A DNA stretch of 64,000 nt, taken from the NCBI RefSeq assembly GCF_013004065.1, contig NZ_CP053084.1, positions 248,001 through 312,000 of the forward strand. The letters are read 5' to 3'. The stretch's first letter is position 1, and every line of letters begins with the position of its first letter. This DNA is from Limnobacter sp. SAORIC-580. Lineage in GTDB: Bacteria; Pseudomonadota; Gammaproteobacteria; Burkholderiales; Burkholderiaceae_B. The position numbers and the translations under genes are program-made. The notes beneath the pieces were generated by a model. It was not told where the DNA came from. It saw only the letters and a program-made list of their open reading frames with translations, and searched no databases. Shown piece by piece: positions 18,941-27,600 of the stretch.

Positions 18941-20298
18941 TCACGATTGATCTTCAAGCCCGTTTCAATGTGCAGGCACGCGCTGATCACTTGCGGCGCA
19001 TGCATGTGCTGTTGAGCTCGCTCGATCTGGATCAAAGCTACAGCTTAAAACCAGATTTCACCGAGTCAATCTCAGCCGCAATTGATTTGCTGGAAGCTCA
19101 TGATGTAACCCAGGCGTATTCGCAAGCCTGTGTCTTGCTCAGCTTGTTTGCAGGTCAAGTGAGCATTCAGGGTATATCGAGTGAAGCCGACCCTCAAACC
19201 AATGTTTTGCGTAGCATGCAACAGGCTTTGAGCGCCGGAGTGTCCCCAAGCGCCTTTCATTGTCTGTATGAATCATTGGCCGGTCTTGGGCGATTTGATC
19301 AGCCGTGGCCAAGCGGGCAATTGCAGATCAATTTGATCGACCTGCTGGCCGCCGTTCAAATGGGCAGTCAGCCAACAAAAATTCCGTGCAATCAAACAGG
19401 TTCTTTGGCTATTGGCGTGAGCACCATTGCTGGTGAGCTGGTGAATTGGTTCAGAACAGACTCTGGTTTTGTACATCAGGTCTTCGGACAATTCACTCCC
19501 GATTATCTGATTGCACAGGTCTGTAAAAATTCATTGCCAGCAAATGATTTGGTCATTCATGTAGACCCCGTATTTGAGCGTTGTGAAATTGGTCGGCAAA
19601 ACACGTCTGGATTCTTTTCACTTCAGCGTATGGAGCTGATTGACACGCGGCTTACACAGCTGGATTTTAAACAGCTCAGTTGGTCCTGCTCACCCGAAGA
19701 AAAACAGGGCTTGCAATCAAGATGGTCTGATTCAGGCGTACTGATTGAGCCGGTGGTGCAACAGTCCAATTCCTGGCTCAGCACGGATTTGAACTTTCGT
19801 GCCCAATGGACGATTCGTGAAGGCTTGATTGAATTTGTTACCACAGCGGACATGCAGCTTCGTGCAGCCGCAGATGATTTCAAATGGCAGGCCCAACTGA
19901 TTCACAACCATGTGCCGGTGAATTTGAGCATACAAACCGAACGCGATATCCACGTTCACTGGCAACACAGCGAGAAACAATTGCCAGGATTGTTGCCGCT
20001 GGGCGAGCCATTGTGGCTGGCGCAATACAGGGTGCCTTTGCATGTTCAGGTGTGCAGCGTTGTTGGTGTGGGTAAACCGCTCATTCGCGCTGCCAGCCCT
20101 TTGGCGGGTGAACTTGTTTTCAGTGTGTCAGCGGTGGTTAATCCTGAAGATAGGGCACTGGAGGTGGTGCTGACTGTTGATCATTCCGAATTGATCTGCG
20201 ACTGGCAAAGTGTCGATCCAGTCAAGGGCTGGGCCTTGGGCTGCTGGCACTTGGCAGCGCCTGCACGAATCATGCAACGGGGCCTTCAGCATGGATAA
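18937..20298 (+). CDS. Unknown protein of the vgrG-linked module (453 aa)
   Basis: I do not recognise this protein. It starts at TTG 18937, which overlaps the previous stop in the arrangement TTGA and has AGGTG six bases upstream, so translational coupling is likely. There is no signal peptide and no membrane helix. The first 150 residues look alpha-helical (LLEAHDVTQAYSQACVLLSLFAG), while residues about 230-450 look beta-rich with alternating hydrophobics (WQAQLIHNHVPVNLSIQTERDIHVHW). No nuclease, lipase, amidase or NAD-hydrolase motif is obvious. Placed between a DUF4123-like gene and the FHA gene, it could be a T6SS effector, a chaperone or an accessory structural protein. Confidence 0.75.
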   Translation: MITIDLQARFNVQARADHLRRMHVLLSSLDLDQSYSLKPDFTESISAAIDLLEAHDVTQAYSQACVLLSLFAGQVSIQGISSEADPQTNVLRSMQQALSAGVSPSAFHCLYESLAGLGRFDQPWPSGQLQINLIDLLAAVQMGSQPTKIPCNQTGSLAIGVSTIAGELVNWFRTDSGFVHQVFGQFTPDYLIAQVCKNSLPANDLVIHVDPVFERCEIGRQNTSGFFSLQRMELIDTRLTQLDFKQLSWSCSPEEKQGLQSRWSDSGVLIEPVVQQSNSWLSTDLNFRAQWTIREGLIEFVTTADMQLRAAADDFKWQAQLIHNHVPVNLSIQTERDIHVHWQHSEKQLPGLLPLGEPLWLAQYRVPLHVQVCSVVGVGKPLIRAASPLAGELVFSVSAVVNPEDRALEVVLTVDHSELICDWQSVDPVKGWALGCWHLAAPARIMQRGLQHG

Positions 20299-21091
20299 AA
20301 CCCTGTTGTTGCGCGCCAGTGTACAGGGTCAGAATGCTTTGCTGACTCTGAACGGCATGGTGCTTGGCAAGTTACAAAATGGGCGAGAACTGGTGTTGCC
20401 CATCCATGAGTATGTTCAGTCGGGCGAAAACAGAATTCAGGTGATTCTGTTGCCAGGTGCTTCAATGCGAGGCGCATCATTGAATCCTGATCATGCCCTG
20501 CTCACGCAAAACTGCAGCACAACTGTGTGGGTTGAACTTCAAAAAGACCGTGGGCCTGATGTGCTGGTGCAGCCACGGGTGTTATTTGAATTGAAAACTG
20601 CTTTTCAACGTGGGCAGCGTTTGAGAAAAAACCGTTTGCTGGATTCGACAGTTGACTTGCCGGTTTCCTTTCCCCGTTGGCGCTATCTCGATGTATTGCC
20701 TTCCACACACGGTGCAAATGATTCGGCACTGATTGAAGATTTTCTGCTGAATATGTTTGCCCAATTCAAGTCAGGCAAGGCATCTGCCTTGCTGCCGTTT
20801 TTTACCGTTCGCAATCGCGAATTGGCTGCAGCTTATGGCCTCGACCCACAAAATGTAGTTAGCGATTTCGCAGCACATCTGGCACATCTTTGCACACAAT
20901 CCGAGTTGCTTGAATCCGCGCTGGATCCCCAATGCTGGCAGTTTCAATGCGTTCGCCAATCTCCAGTTCACGCATTGCTGGATATCAATCACGCGCCGCT
21001 GCTGCAATGGAAATGCAAGCTGAGCGGAGCCACCCTTCAACTGCCCATGCATGTGGGTGTGTTGGGTGGTGAAGTTTTTGTATTGCGTTAA
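20291..21091 (+). CDS. Unknown protein of the vgrG-linked module (266 aa)
   Basis: I do not recognise this protein. I place the start at ATG 20291 (MDKTLLLRAS), overlapping the upstream stop by eight bases; a longer frame from 20210 would sit mostly inside the previous gene. The N-terminal 100 residues look like a beta-sandwich (LLTLNGMVLGKLQNGRELVLPIHEYVQSGENRIQVILLPG), resembling a carbohydrate-binding or Ig-like module. Residues about 130-266 look like a separate alpha/beta domain (IEDFLLNMFAQFKSGKASALLPFFTVRNRELAAAYGL). No signal peptide is present. Overlap and position tie it to the 453-residue neighbour; immunity partner, chaperone or effector component are all possible. Confidence 0.75.
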   Translation: MDKTLLLRASVQGQNALLTLNGMVLGKLQNGRELVLPIHEYVQSGENRIQVILLPGASMRGASLNPDHALLTQNCSTTVWVELQKDRGPDVLVQPRVLFELKTAFQRGQRLRKNRLLDSTVDLPVSFPRWRYLDVLPSTHGANDSALIEDFLLNMFAQFKSGKASALLPFFTVRNRELAAAYGLDPQNVVSDFAAHLAHLCTQSELLESALDPQCWQFQCVRQSPVHALLDINHAPLLQWKCKLSGATLQLPMHVGVLGGEVFVLR

Positions 21092-21102
21092 GGGTGGGTT
21101 GA

Positions 21103-22116
21103 ATGTATTCCAACTTTGAATTCCAGATTACCCGCGATGGTCAGGCGGACAAGGCAATCGAACAGTGGCCTGTGCCCTTGCAGGGGGGATCGATTGGCCG
21201 CTCGCCCGATTGCACCTGGGTGTTGAAAGATCCCCAACGGGTGGTGTCGCGTTTGCACGCACAGGTACTTGTTGAGAATTCCCAATGCCACTGGACAGAC
21301 CTTGGCACCAACAGTACCTTGGTTAACGGCAAACCCATGCCCCAGAATCAATCCGTCCCCTTGAGTCCCGGCGATGTGCTGCGAATTGGTGATTACTCAA
21401 TCATTCTTGCGAAGGTTGCCGCGAATTGGAACGGATTCGAGGACCTGATGCCGAGGCCCGAAATTGATCCACTGGAATCCTGGTTGCCACAACCAGCTTC
21501 TAACGTCGATATCGACGATCTGTTGGCAGCTTTCGATATGCCCTTGCCGCCTGTCGAAAGCGATATCGAAGAGAACATTTCGCCGTTGGCCCAGCGTATG
21601 TATGTGGGTTCCCAACAAGCTGATTCAGCAGTTCGAGGTGTGGTGGCTGAACAACCGACAACACCCTCCACAATTCAGGATGTAGAGAAGTTGCACCACT
21701 TGTTGGGTATCTGCGTTCAAGGTTGCATGCAATTGCTTTCAGCGCGCCGAATTTTCCAGGAAGAAACGGGCAGCAAGCTGACCAGTATTTCCGCGAAGGG
21801 AAATAATCCACTGAAGTTTTCTTCATCACCGGCGCAAGCCATGGGCAAACTGCTTGGCGATAATTCACTGGCTTATCTGGATGCAGAGCAGGCCTTTGAG
21901 CAGGCGTTTCAGGATATTCAGGCGCACATGCAACTGAGTGTTGCGCGAATTCAAGTATTGATTGAGCAGGTTCAGGGTGGTCTGGATCCAGCTGTGATCG
22001 AACAAGAGATCAATCGGCAAGGTGGATTGAGTTTGAGTCTCGAACTCGCCAGAAAAGCACGCATGTGGGACCTTTATTGCGATCGCTACCGGCATCTGGC
22101 GGGCACATGGAGTTGA
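21103..22116 (+). CDS. T6SS-associated FHA-domain protein (TagH/Fha-like)
   Basis: A 337-residue cytoplasmic protein with an N-terminal phosphothreonine-binding FHA domain (about residues 25-100): GGSIGRSPDCTWVLKD, VSRLHAQV, TDLGTNSTLVNGKPM show the conserved GRS, SRxH and NGT-like positions. The middle (110-190) is low-complexity and acidic. The C-terminal 120 residues (LLGICVQGCMQLLSARRIFQEE and following) match the T6SS FHA C-terminal domain, where NPLKFS is typical. In Pseudomonas, Fha1 is phosphorylated by PpkA and dephosphorylated by PppA to start T6SS assembly. Here the kinase is on the opposite arm and the phosphatase gene overlaps the end of this one. Confidence 0.9.
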   Translation: MYSNFEFQITRDGQADKAIEQWPVPLQGGSIGRSPDCTWVLKDPQRVVSRLHAQVLVENSQCHWTDLGTNSTLVNGKPMPQNQSVPLSPGDVLRIGDYSIILAKVAANWNGFEDLMPRPEIDPLESWLPQPASNVDIDDLLAAFDMPLPPVESDIEENISPLAQRMYVGSQQADSAVRGVVAEQPTTPSTIQDVEKLHHLLGICVQGCMQLLSARRIFQEETGSKLTSISAKGNNPLKFSSSPAQAMGKLLGDNSLAYLDAEQAFEQAFQDIQAHMQLSVARIQVLIEQVQGGLDPAVIEQEINRQGGLSLSLELARKARMWDLYCDRYRHLAGTWS

Positions 22117-22892
22117 CCATTCAACTGGGTGGGGCACACGAAGGGCGATTGTTGCAAGTACAGGTTACACAGCGTACCGACATTGGTAACCGCCCGGAAA
22201 ATCAGGACGCTGTTGGGCATAAATTATTTGGAGACTGGCTGGTGTGCGCGCTTGCAGACGGTGCTGGTGGTCATCGTGGCGGGCAGCTTGCTGCTGCCTT
22301 GGCTGTTGAAATGTCTTTGAGTGCATTTGAACAATCACCCACGCTGGAAAGATCACGCTTGCTGGAACTGATGCAACAGGTGAATCAGAATATTTTGCAT
22401 CAACAGACCACACACCCTGATTGCTCAGACATGCACACCACCGTTTGTCTTTTGGTGATCAATCAACGATCTGCACAGGCAGTTTGGTTGCATGTCGGCG
22501 ATTCGCGTGTGTATCACTTTCAGCAAGCTGTGCTGCGCTCAAAAACCAGGGACCACAGTGTGTTGCAGTGGATGATTGATCATCAACAATCCGATGGTCA
22601 AGCCAGTCGAAACGCGCTGTATACCGCATTGGGTGAGCAAAATGAACATCTTCACATGGATGTGACCGAGCCTTGCTGCTTGTTGGCTGGGGACTGGTTC
22701 TTGATGTGCAGCGATGGTTTGTGGGAACACCTCAATGACGACGAGCTCGCATTGCTGGGTACCAGCCTGTGGTGCGCAGAGGATTGCAATGCCCATATTC
22801 ATCAACTGGCATTTAATCGCGCCTTGGGGCGGGCAGACAACCTCAGTAGCATTTTGGTCTTTGTGGGTGAGGGGGGTGCTCAATTCGGTTGA
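22107..22892 (+). CDS. PP2C-type Ser/Thr phosphatase (PppA-like)
   Basis: A 261-residue PPM-family phosphatase. Metal-binding motifs are intact: RTDIGNRPENQDAVG (N-terminal), LADGAGGHRGG (DGxGG), HVGDSRVYHF (GDSR) and CSDGLWE (SDG). It probably reverses phosphorylation of the FHA protein by the T6SS kinase. I chose ATG 22107, which overlaps the FHA stop by ten bases; the longer frame from 22065 would lie within the FHA gene. It is the last recognisable T6SS gene on this arm; tpsB follows 80 bp later without an obvious terminator. Confidence 0.9.
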   Translation: MELTIQLGGAHEGRLLQVQVTQRTDIGNRPENQDAVGHKLFGDWLVCALADGAGGHRGGQLAAALAVEMSLSAFEQSPTLERSRLLELMQQVNQNILHQQTTHPDCSDMHTTVCLLVINQRSAQAVWLHVGDSRVYHFQQAVLRSKTRDHSVLQWMIDHQQSDGQASRNALYTALGEQNEHLHMDVTEPCCLLAGDWFLMCSDGLWEHLNDDELALLGTSLWCAEDCNAHIHQLAFNRALGRADNLSSILVFVGEGGAQFG

Positions 22893-22972
22893 CACCATAC
22901 CAATGACCCAATTTCCTGATTTCCGGTTTTGATGTTTCACTCCGGTTCGCTCTCATTCCAAGTACCTATTCC

Positions 22973-24673
22973 ATGTTGACCAACCGATACACAATTGCCC
23001 TGTTGCTGTACACACTTGCCTGGCCGGTACAGGCCCAGGTGTCTACGCCTGCCCCCTTTATCAATCCCGAGTCTGCTGCGCCTGCTGCGGAAAAAGAAGC
23101 AGAGCCTGTCATCGACAATCAGGCTGAAAGAAAGGCGGCCCCTGAGTTGGGCAAGCCGTTGAACGATGTGTCTCTGAATGTCAGCGCTTATCGAATTGAA
23201 GGTGTCGAAGCCAAGCATCTGAACGATATTCAGAAATTGCTGATGCCGTATGTGGGCGAAAAGCGTTCGTTTGAAGACCTCAGCAGTGCAGCACAGGTGG
23301 TGACTGCATTCTTGCAGCGTGAATTGGGCTATTACCTGGCGTATGCCTATTTGCCCGCGCAAGACATTAAAAACGGTGTGGTGACCATTGCCGTGTTGCC
23401 CGGTGTGCTGGAGTCAGTCGAAGTAGCTTGGCCTGCAGAAGAACTGCGCGTGAATCGGGATATTGTTGAATCGCACTTGAAGCGTTTAAAGCCCGGTACG
23501 GTCATTCGTGTGGAAGAGGTAGAGCGGGTGGTGTTCCTGCTCAATGACTTGCGTGGCATTCGAATGTCATTTGCCATCAAGCCTGGCACACAAGCAGGCA
23601 AAGCGATTCTGGTTGCAACACCCAGCAACGACAAGGCACTGACCGGCAGTGCGGGCCTGGATGCAAACGGCTCGCGGTACGCAGGCACGTACCGTGGCAT
23701 TGCCACCTTTTCCTGGGAAAGTCCGTTTGGCTTGGGTGATTCGTTTTCGGTCAGTCATCTTCAATCTGAAACAGGTGGTTTGGACTTCACGCTGCTGGGT
23801 TACACCCTGCCGGTTGGTGCGGATGGATTGAAGTTGGGTGTGAACGTGTCTACCGTGAATTATTCACTTGAGGAAAACGATTTTCCCTTGGGCTTGAATG
23901 GCGATGCAGAATCGCTGGGTGTATTCGCGCTGTATCCCCTGGTGCGTTCACGCAACCTGAATGTGTTTGCACTGACTGGGTATGACAAAAAGGAGTTCAC
24001 TGACAGGCAGAGCCTGTCTGGTTTGGAAACCGTGAAGGAAGTGGATTCATTTCGCCTGGGTCTCAGTGGCGACTCCCGCGATAGCCTGGTGGGCGGCGGT
24101 CTTAACTTCTTCAACTTCAACGTAGAGGAAAGCAAAACGAATTATCCGGGTGGTGTGCCGTTTGGTCTGGACGATGAACTTAACACCATGCGTGTGAACT
24201 ACTCGTTTGGTAGGTTGCAATCTGTTGTGCCCGGCAAGTTGATGCTGTGGAGCTTCTTGCGTGGTCAATATGCACTCGACAATCTTGACAGCAGTGAACA
24301 GTGTTCGCTGGGTGGTGCTACGGCTGTGCGCGCATTTGCACAAGGTGAAACTTCTGGCGACAGCTGCGATTTGTTCACGCTGGAAGCGCGCTATTTGCCC
24401 TCTGCCAACTGGTTTGGCAGTGCGGCGCGTGAATTGTCCTTCAATGTGTTTTTTGATCAAGGCCGTGTTCGTTTTCGCGAAGACACCAGCAATCAGCCCG
24501 CAGGATTCAACAACCATGCCGAACTGGCTGGTTACGGCCTGGGTTTGGCTTGGGACAGGCAAGACATTTTCACATTCAACTTGAGTTTGGCCTGGGAACT
24601 GGCGGGTGTTCGGCAGTCTGATCCGAAACGCCAAAGCCCAAGAATCTTTGCATCTTACATCTACTATTTCTAA
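22973..24673 (+). CDS. Two-partner secretion transporter TpsB (ShlB/FhaC/HecB family)
   Basis: Outer-membrane Omp85-superfamily transporter of 566 residues that secretes the TpsA protein encoded next to it. Visible: signal peptide ending WPVQA (about residue 20), an Ala/Glu-rich linker, POTRA domain (about 62-145, with YRIEGVEAKHLNDIQKLL and VVTIAVLPG), second POTRA region to about 220, and a 16-strand type barrel ending in the aromatic C-terminus ASYIYYF. The barrel contains the family segment ATAVRAFAQGE (conserved RG/RAF-x-x-GE) near residue 450. tpsA begins ten bases after the stop, so the pair is one operon. Confidence 0.95.
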   Translation: MLTNRYTIALLLYTLAWPVQAQVSTPAPFINPESAAPAAEKEAEPVIDNQAERKAAPELGKPLNDVSLNVSAYRIEGVEAKHLNDIQKLLMPYVGEKRSFEDLSSAAQVVTAFLQRELGYYLAYAYLPAQDIKNGVVTIAVLPGVLESVEVAWPAEELRVNRDIVESHLKRLKPGTVIRVEEVERVVFLLNDLRGIRMSFAIKPGTQAGKAILVATPSNDKALTGSAGLDANGSRYAGTYRGIATFSWESPFGLGDSFSVSHLQSETGGLDFTLLGYTLPVGADGLKLGVNVSTVNYSLEENDFPLGLNGDAESLGVFALYPLVRSRNLNVFALTGYDKKEFTDRQSLSGLETVKEVDSFRLGLSGDSRDSLVGGGLNFFNFNVEESKTNYPGGVPFGLDDELNTMRVNYSFGRLQSVVPGKLMLWSFLRGQYALDNLDSSEQCSLGGATAVRAFAQGETSGDSCDLFTLEARYLPSANWFGSAARELSFNVFFDQGRVRFREDTSNQPAGFNNHAELAGYGLGLAWDRQDIFTFNLSLAWELAGVRQSDPKRQSPRIFASYIYYF

Positions 24674-24683
24674 GAGAATTTTT

Positions 24684-27600
24684 ATGACTTCCGCAACTTG
24701 CAAGCTGAATTCGTCTTTCCCACTCAAGCCACTGGCAGCTGCCGTGTTGCTGGTGTTCAGTGCCAATGTGCAGACTGCGCCGATTCTTGATGGTGTCTTG
24801 GGCAATAACCTTGATCTGAACGTGTCATTGCCCGGCACCACTGTGATCACTCAGACAGTCAATCAACGTGATGTGATCAGGTGGCAGGAGTTTTCCATCG
24901 GCAGCGGCGAAACCGTTCGATTTGTTCAGCCCGGTGCCGATTCTGTCATTTTGAATCGGGTTGTCGGGGGTAATTCATCTGAAATTTTCGGCAGCCTGGT
25001 GGCCAATGGTCGAATTTTCCTGATCAACCCAAGTGGTATTGTGTTTGGTGCGGGTTCTCAGGTGAATGTGGGTAGTCTTGTAGCGTCTACATTGAATCTC
25101 AAGGGCAATGGTAACGGCAATGGCCAAATGCCTGGTCAAACAATTGAGTTTGAAACAGGTGCAAATGCCGGAGGTATTCTCAATGCTGGCAGCATCACTG
25201 CCAAAGACATCGTATTCCTGGCGCCTTCCATTACAAACTCGGGAAATCTGACAGCAGGATTGCAACCACAACACCAGGCTGGCTCTGGCGTGTCGGTGAA
25301 TCTAATTGCAGCCAAGGAGGTCACCGTAAATACCTCGGGCAGCGACCTAATTGTTCAGGCAGTTGAAGGTCACAACAACGCCTTGATTCAACAGCTTGGC
25401 CAGGTGCTGGCCGAGGGCGGACGGATTATTTTGTTGGCCAGTGCATCGAACAACGGCGATCCCAGTGTCATCAACACGGCCGGTGTAAACCAGGCTTCAC
25501 GAATTTCAATTGAAGGTGATTTGATTCAATTAACAGGTAGCCTCAACGTGGGTAACCCACAGGGTACTGTAGATGTTATTGCGGGTGAAGTTGGCCAGAT
25601 GCGCAACGGCCAAAGTGCGGCTTTGCTGTCTGACGGTGGCCTGAATATCAATTCAAGAGGTGGTTTGAGTTTAAACAACGCTGGCAATGACTTCACTGGC
25701 TCGGTCGATTTGACAGCGACAGGGTCAGTTGCAGTTCATGATTCCAACAATCTGCAAGTTTCGGTCGATTCAGGCGGTGAAGCCACACTCAGTGCTCAGA
25801 ACCTTGCCATCAGAAGTCTTGCTTCTGATGGCCTCACAGTCAATGCCAGTGGCAGGATCGAGCAGACTGGCCCGGTGCAGGTGAATGGAAGCACAGTATT
25901 GAATGCGAATGAAATCAACCTGGGGAATCAGGCAAACCAGTTTGATGGCGAGGTATTGATTAACAGCACTGCGGGTACTACTTTACACACCAATGGTGGG
26001 TTGAACATTTCAGGTTCTGCCGCGCAACTGAATTTGACAGCAGCCGAAATTACGCAGAGCGCTGCGCTGTCCGTTGCTGGTTTATCCACCCTGAATGCCA
26101 ATCAGGTCAATCTGCTTGAGTCCGACAATGATTTCGCAGGCAATGTCGAACTTGCGGTGACTGGTGCAGCCACTTTAATTGACATGAATGATCTGGCTGT
26201 GTCGGGGTCTGCGGGTGCAGCCACTTTGTCAGCAGTCAATCAAGTGCAGTTAAACGAACTGACAGTTGAAAGTTTGAATGTTACTGCGGCCAGCATTTCA
26301 CAGAACGGAACACTGACTGTGCAGCAAGGTACAAGCTTGAATGCAAGCGCAGTTCAGTTGGCGGATATATCCAATGATTTCGGCGGCAATGTCGAGCTTG
26401 GCAATGTGGGCACCGCCGAGCTTGCTGATGAGGGCGAGTTGTCTTTGTCAGGGCAGGTCAACAACCTGACTGCAACCGCCCGCAATACCACGCAGTCGGC
26501 GCAGGCAGGGCCGTTGACAGTTAACAACACGGCAACTTTCAATGGCGAGAACGTTGAATTAATTCAGCTTGGCAATTCATTTCGCGGCCAGGTTCTTCTC
26601 AATCTGGATGGTCAGGTTCAATTGGGCAGCGCCGAGGGTATTGCGGTCTCAGGGCGGGCTGCAAGCGCAGTTTTCAACGTAGATTCGATTCGTCAAGGCA
26701 CCACTGAAGCCGATGCGCTGAATGTGCTTGGGCAAACGCGCATTAACAACAGCAATTCTGTTCAGCTAAACAACGCGGCAAACCGTTTCGGTTCAACTGT
26801 GGTTCTGCACAATGCAGGCGCAGTAAATTTGAATGGCAACGATACTCTGACTGTTCAGGGTTCTGCCGATGATGTCACTTTGACCACCGGCTCCAATGGG
26901 CAGATTGTTGTAAACGGCTTGAATGCAAACAGCCTGAGTGCAACAGCAACACGAATTGATCAAACTGATTTTTTGAATTTGACAGGCACCAGCGCACTGA
27001 GTGCACAACATATTGATTTGACTGAGTCAGGCAACAATCAATTCGGCTCTACGGTCACACTTGCTTCCAGTGAAAGCGCAGCAATAAAAGCCAACGGTAC
27101 ATTGACTGTGGCAGGCAATGTTGTCAGCGGTAGTGTTGAAGCCGATTCCTTGGTGTTCAACGGTTTGACCGCAAGCAATGGCCTTGCAATGAGCGCAGAC
27201 AGCATCACGCAAAGCATGGATGTTGATCGTGCCCTGCAGGTGCAAGGTGAAACCCGGATCAACAACTCGGGTGCCGTTGCGTTGAACAATGCAATGAACG
27301 ATTTCAATGGCGATGTGGTTTTGAATACCCAAGGTTCTGTGCGTTTGCGTGACAGCAATACCTTGACGATCGAGGGGCAGGCCGGTTCGCTTGACCTGAC
27401 AGCGCTATCCATCGCACAAAGTGACTCACTTGTTGTGGGGGCCACCGCTGCCTTGAATGCCGCCGCAGTCAGCCTGAATAACCCTGCGAATGATTTTCAG
27501 GGGCAGGTTAACTTGCTTGGCAATGCACGTGTCAGTTTGCGCGACGAAAACACACTGAACGTGGCAGGCAATGCACAGGAACTTGTGTTGAATGCAAACA

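Noticed and set aside
18937..21091. Known T6SS effector activities (lipase, amidase, nuclease, NADase, pore former) for the two unknown proteins
   Set aside because: No GxSxG, HxxD, HNH, CHAP-like or membrane-pore pattern was visible, so I gave no function.
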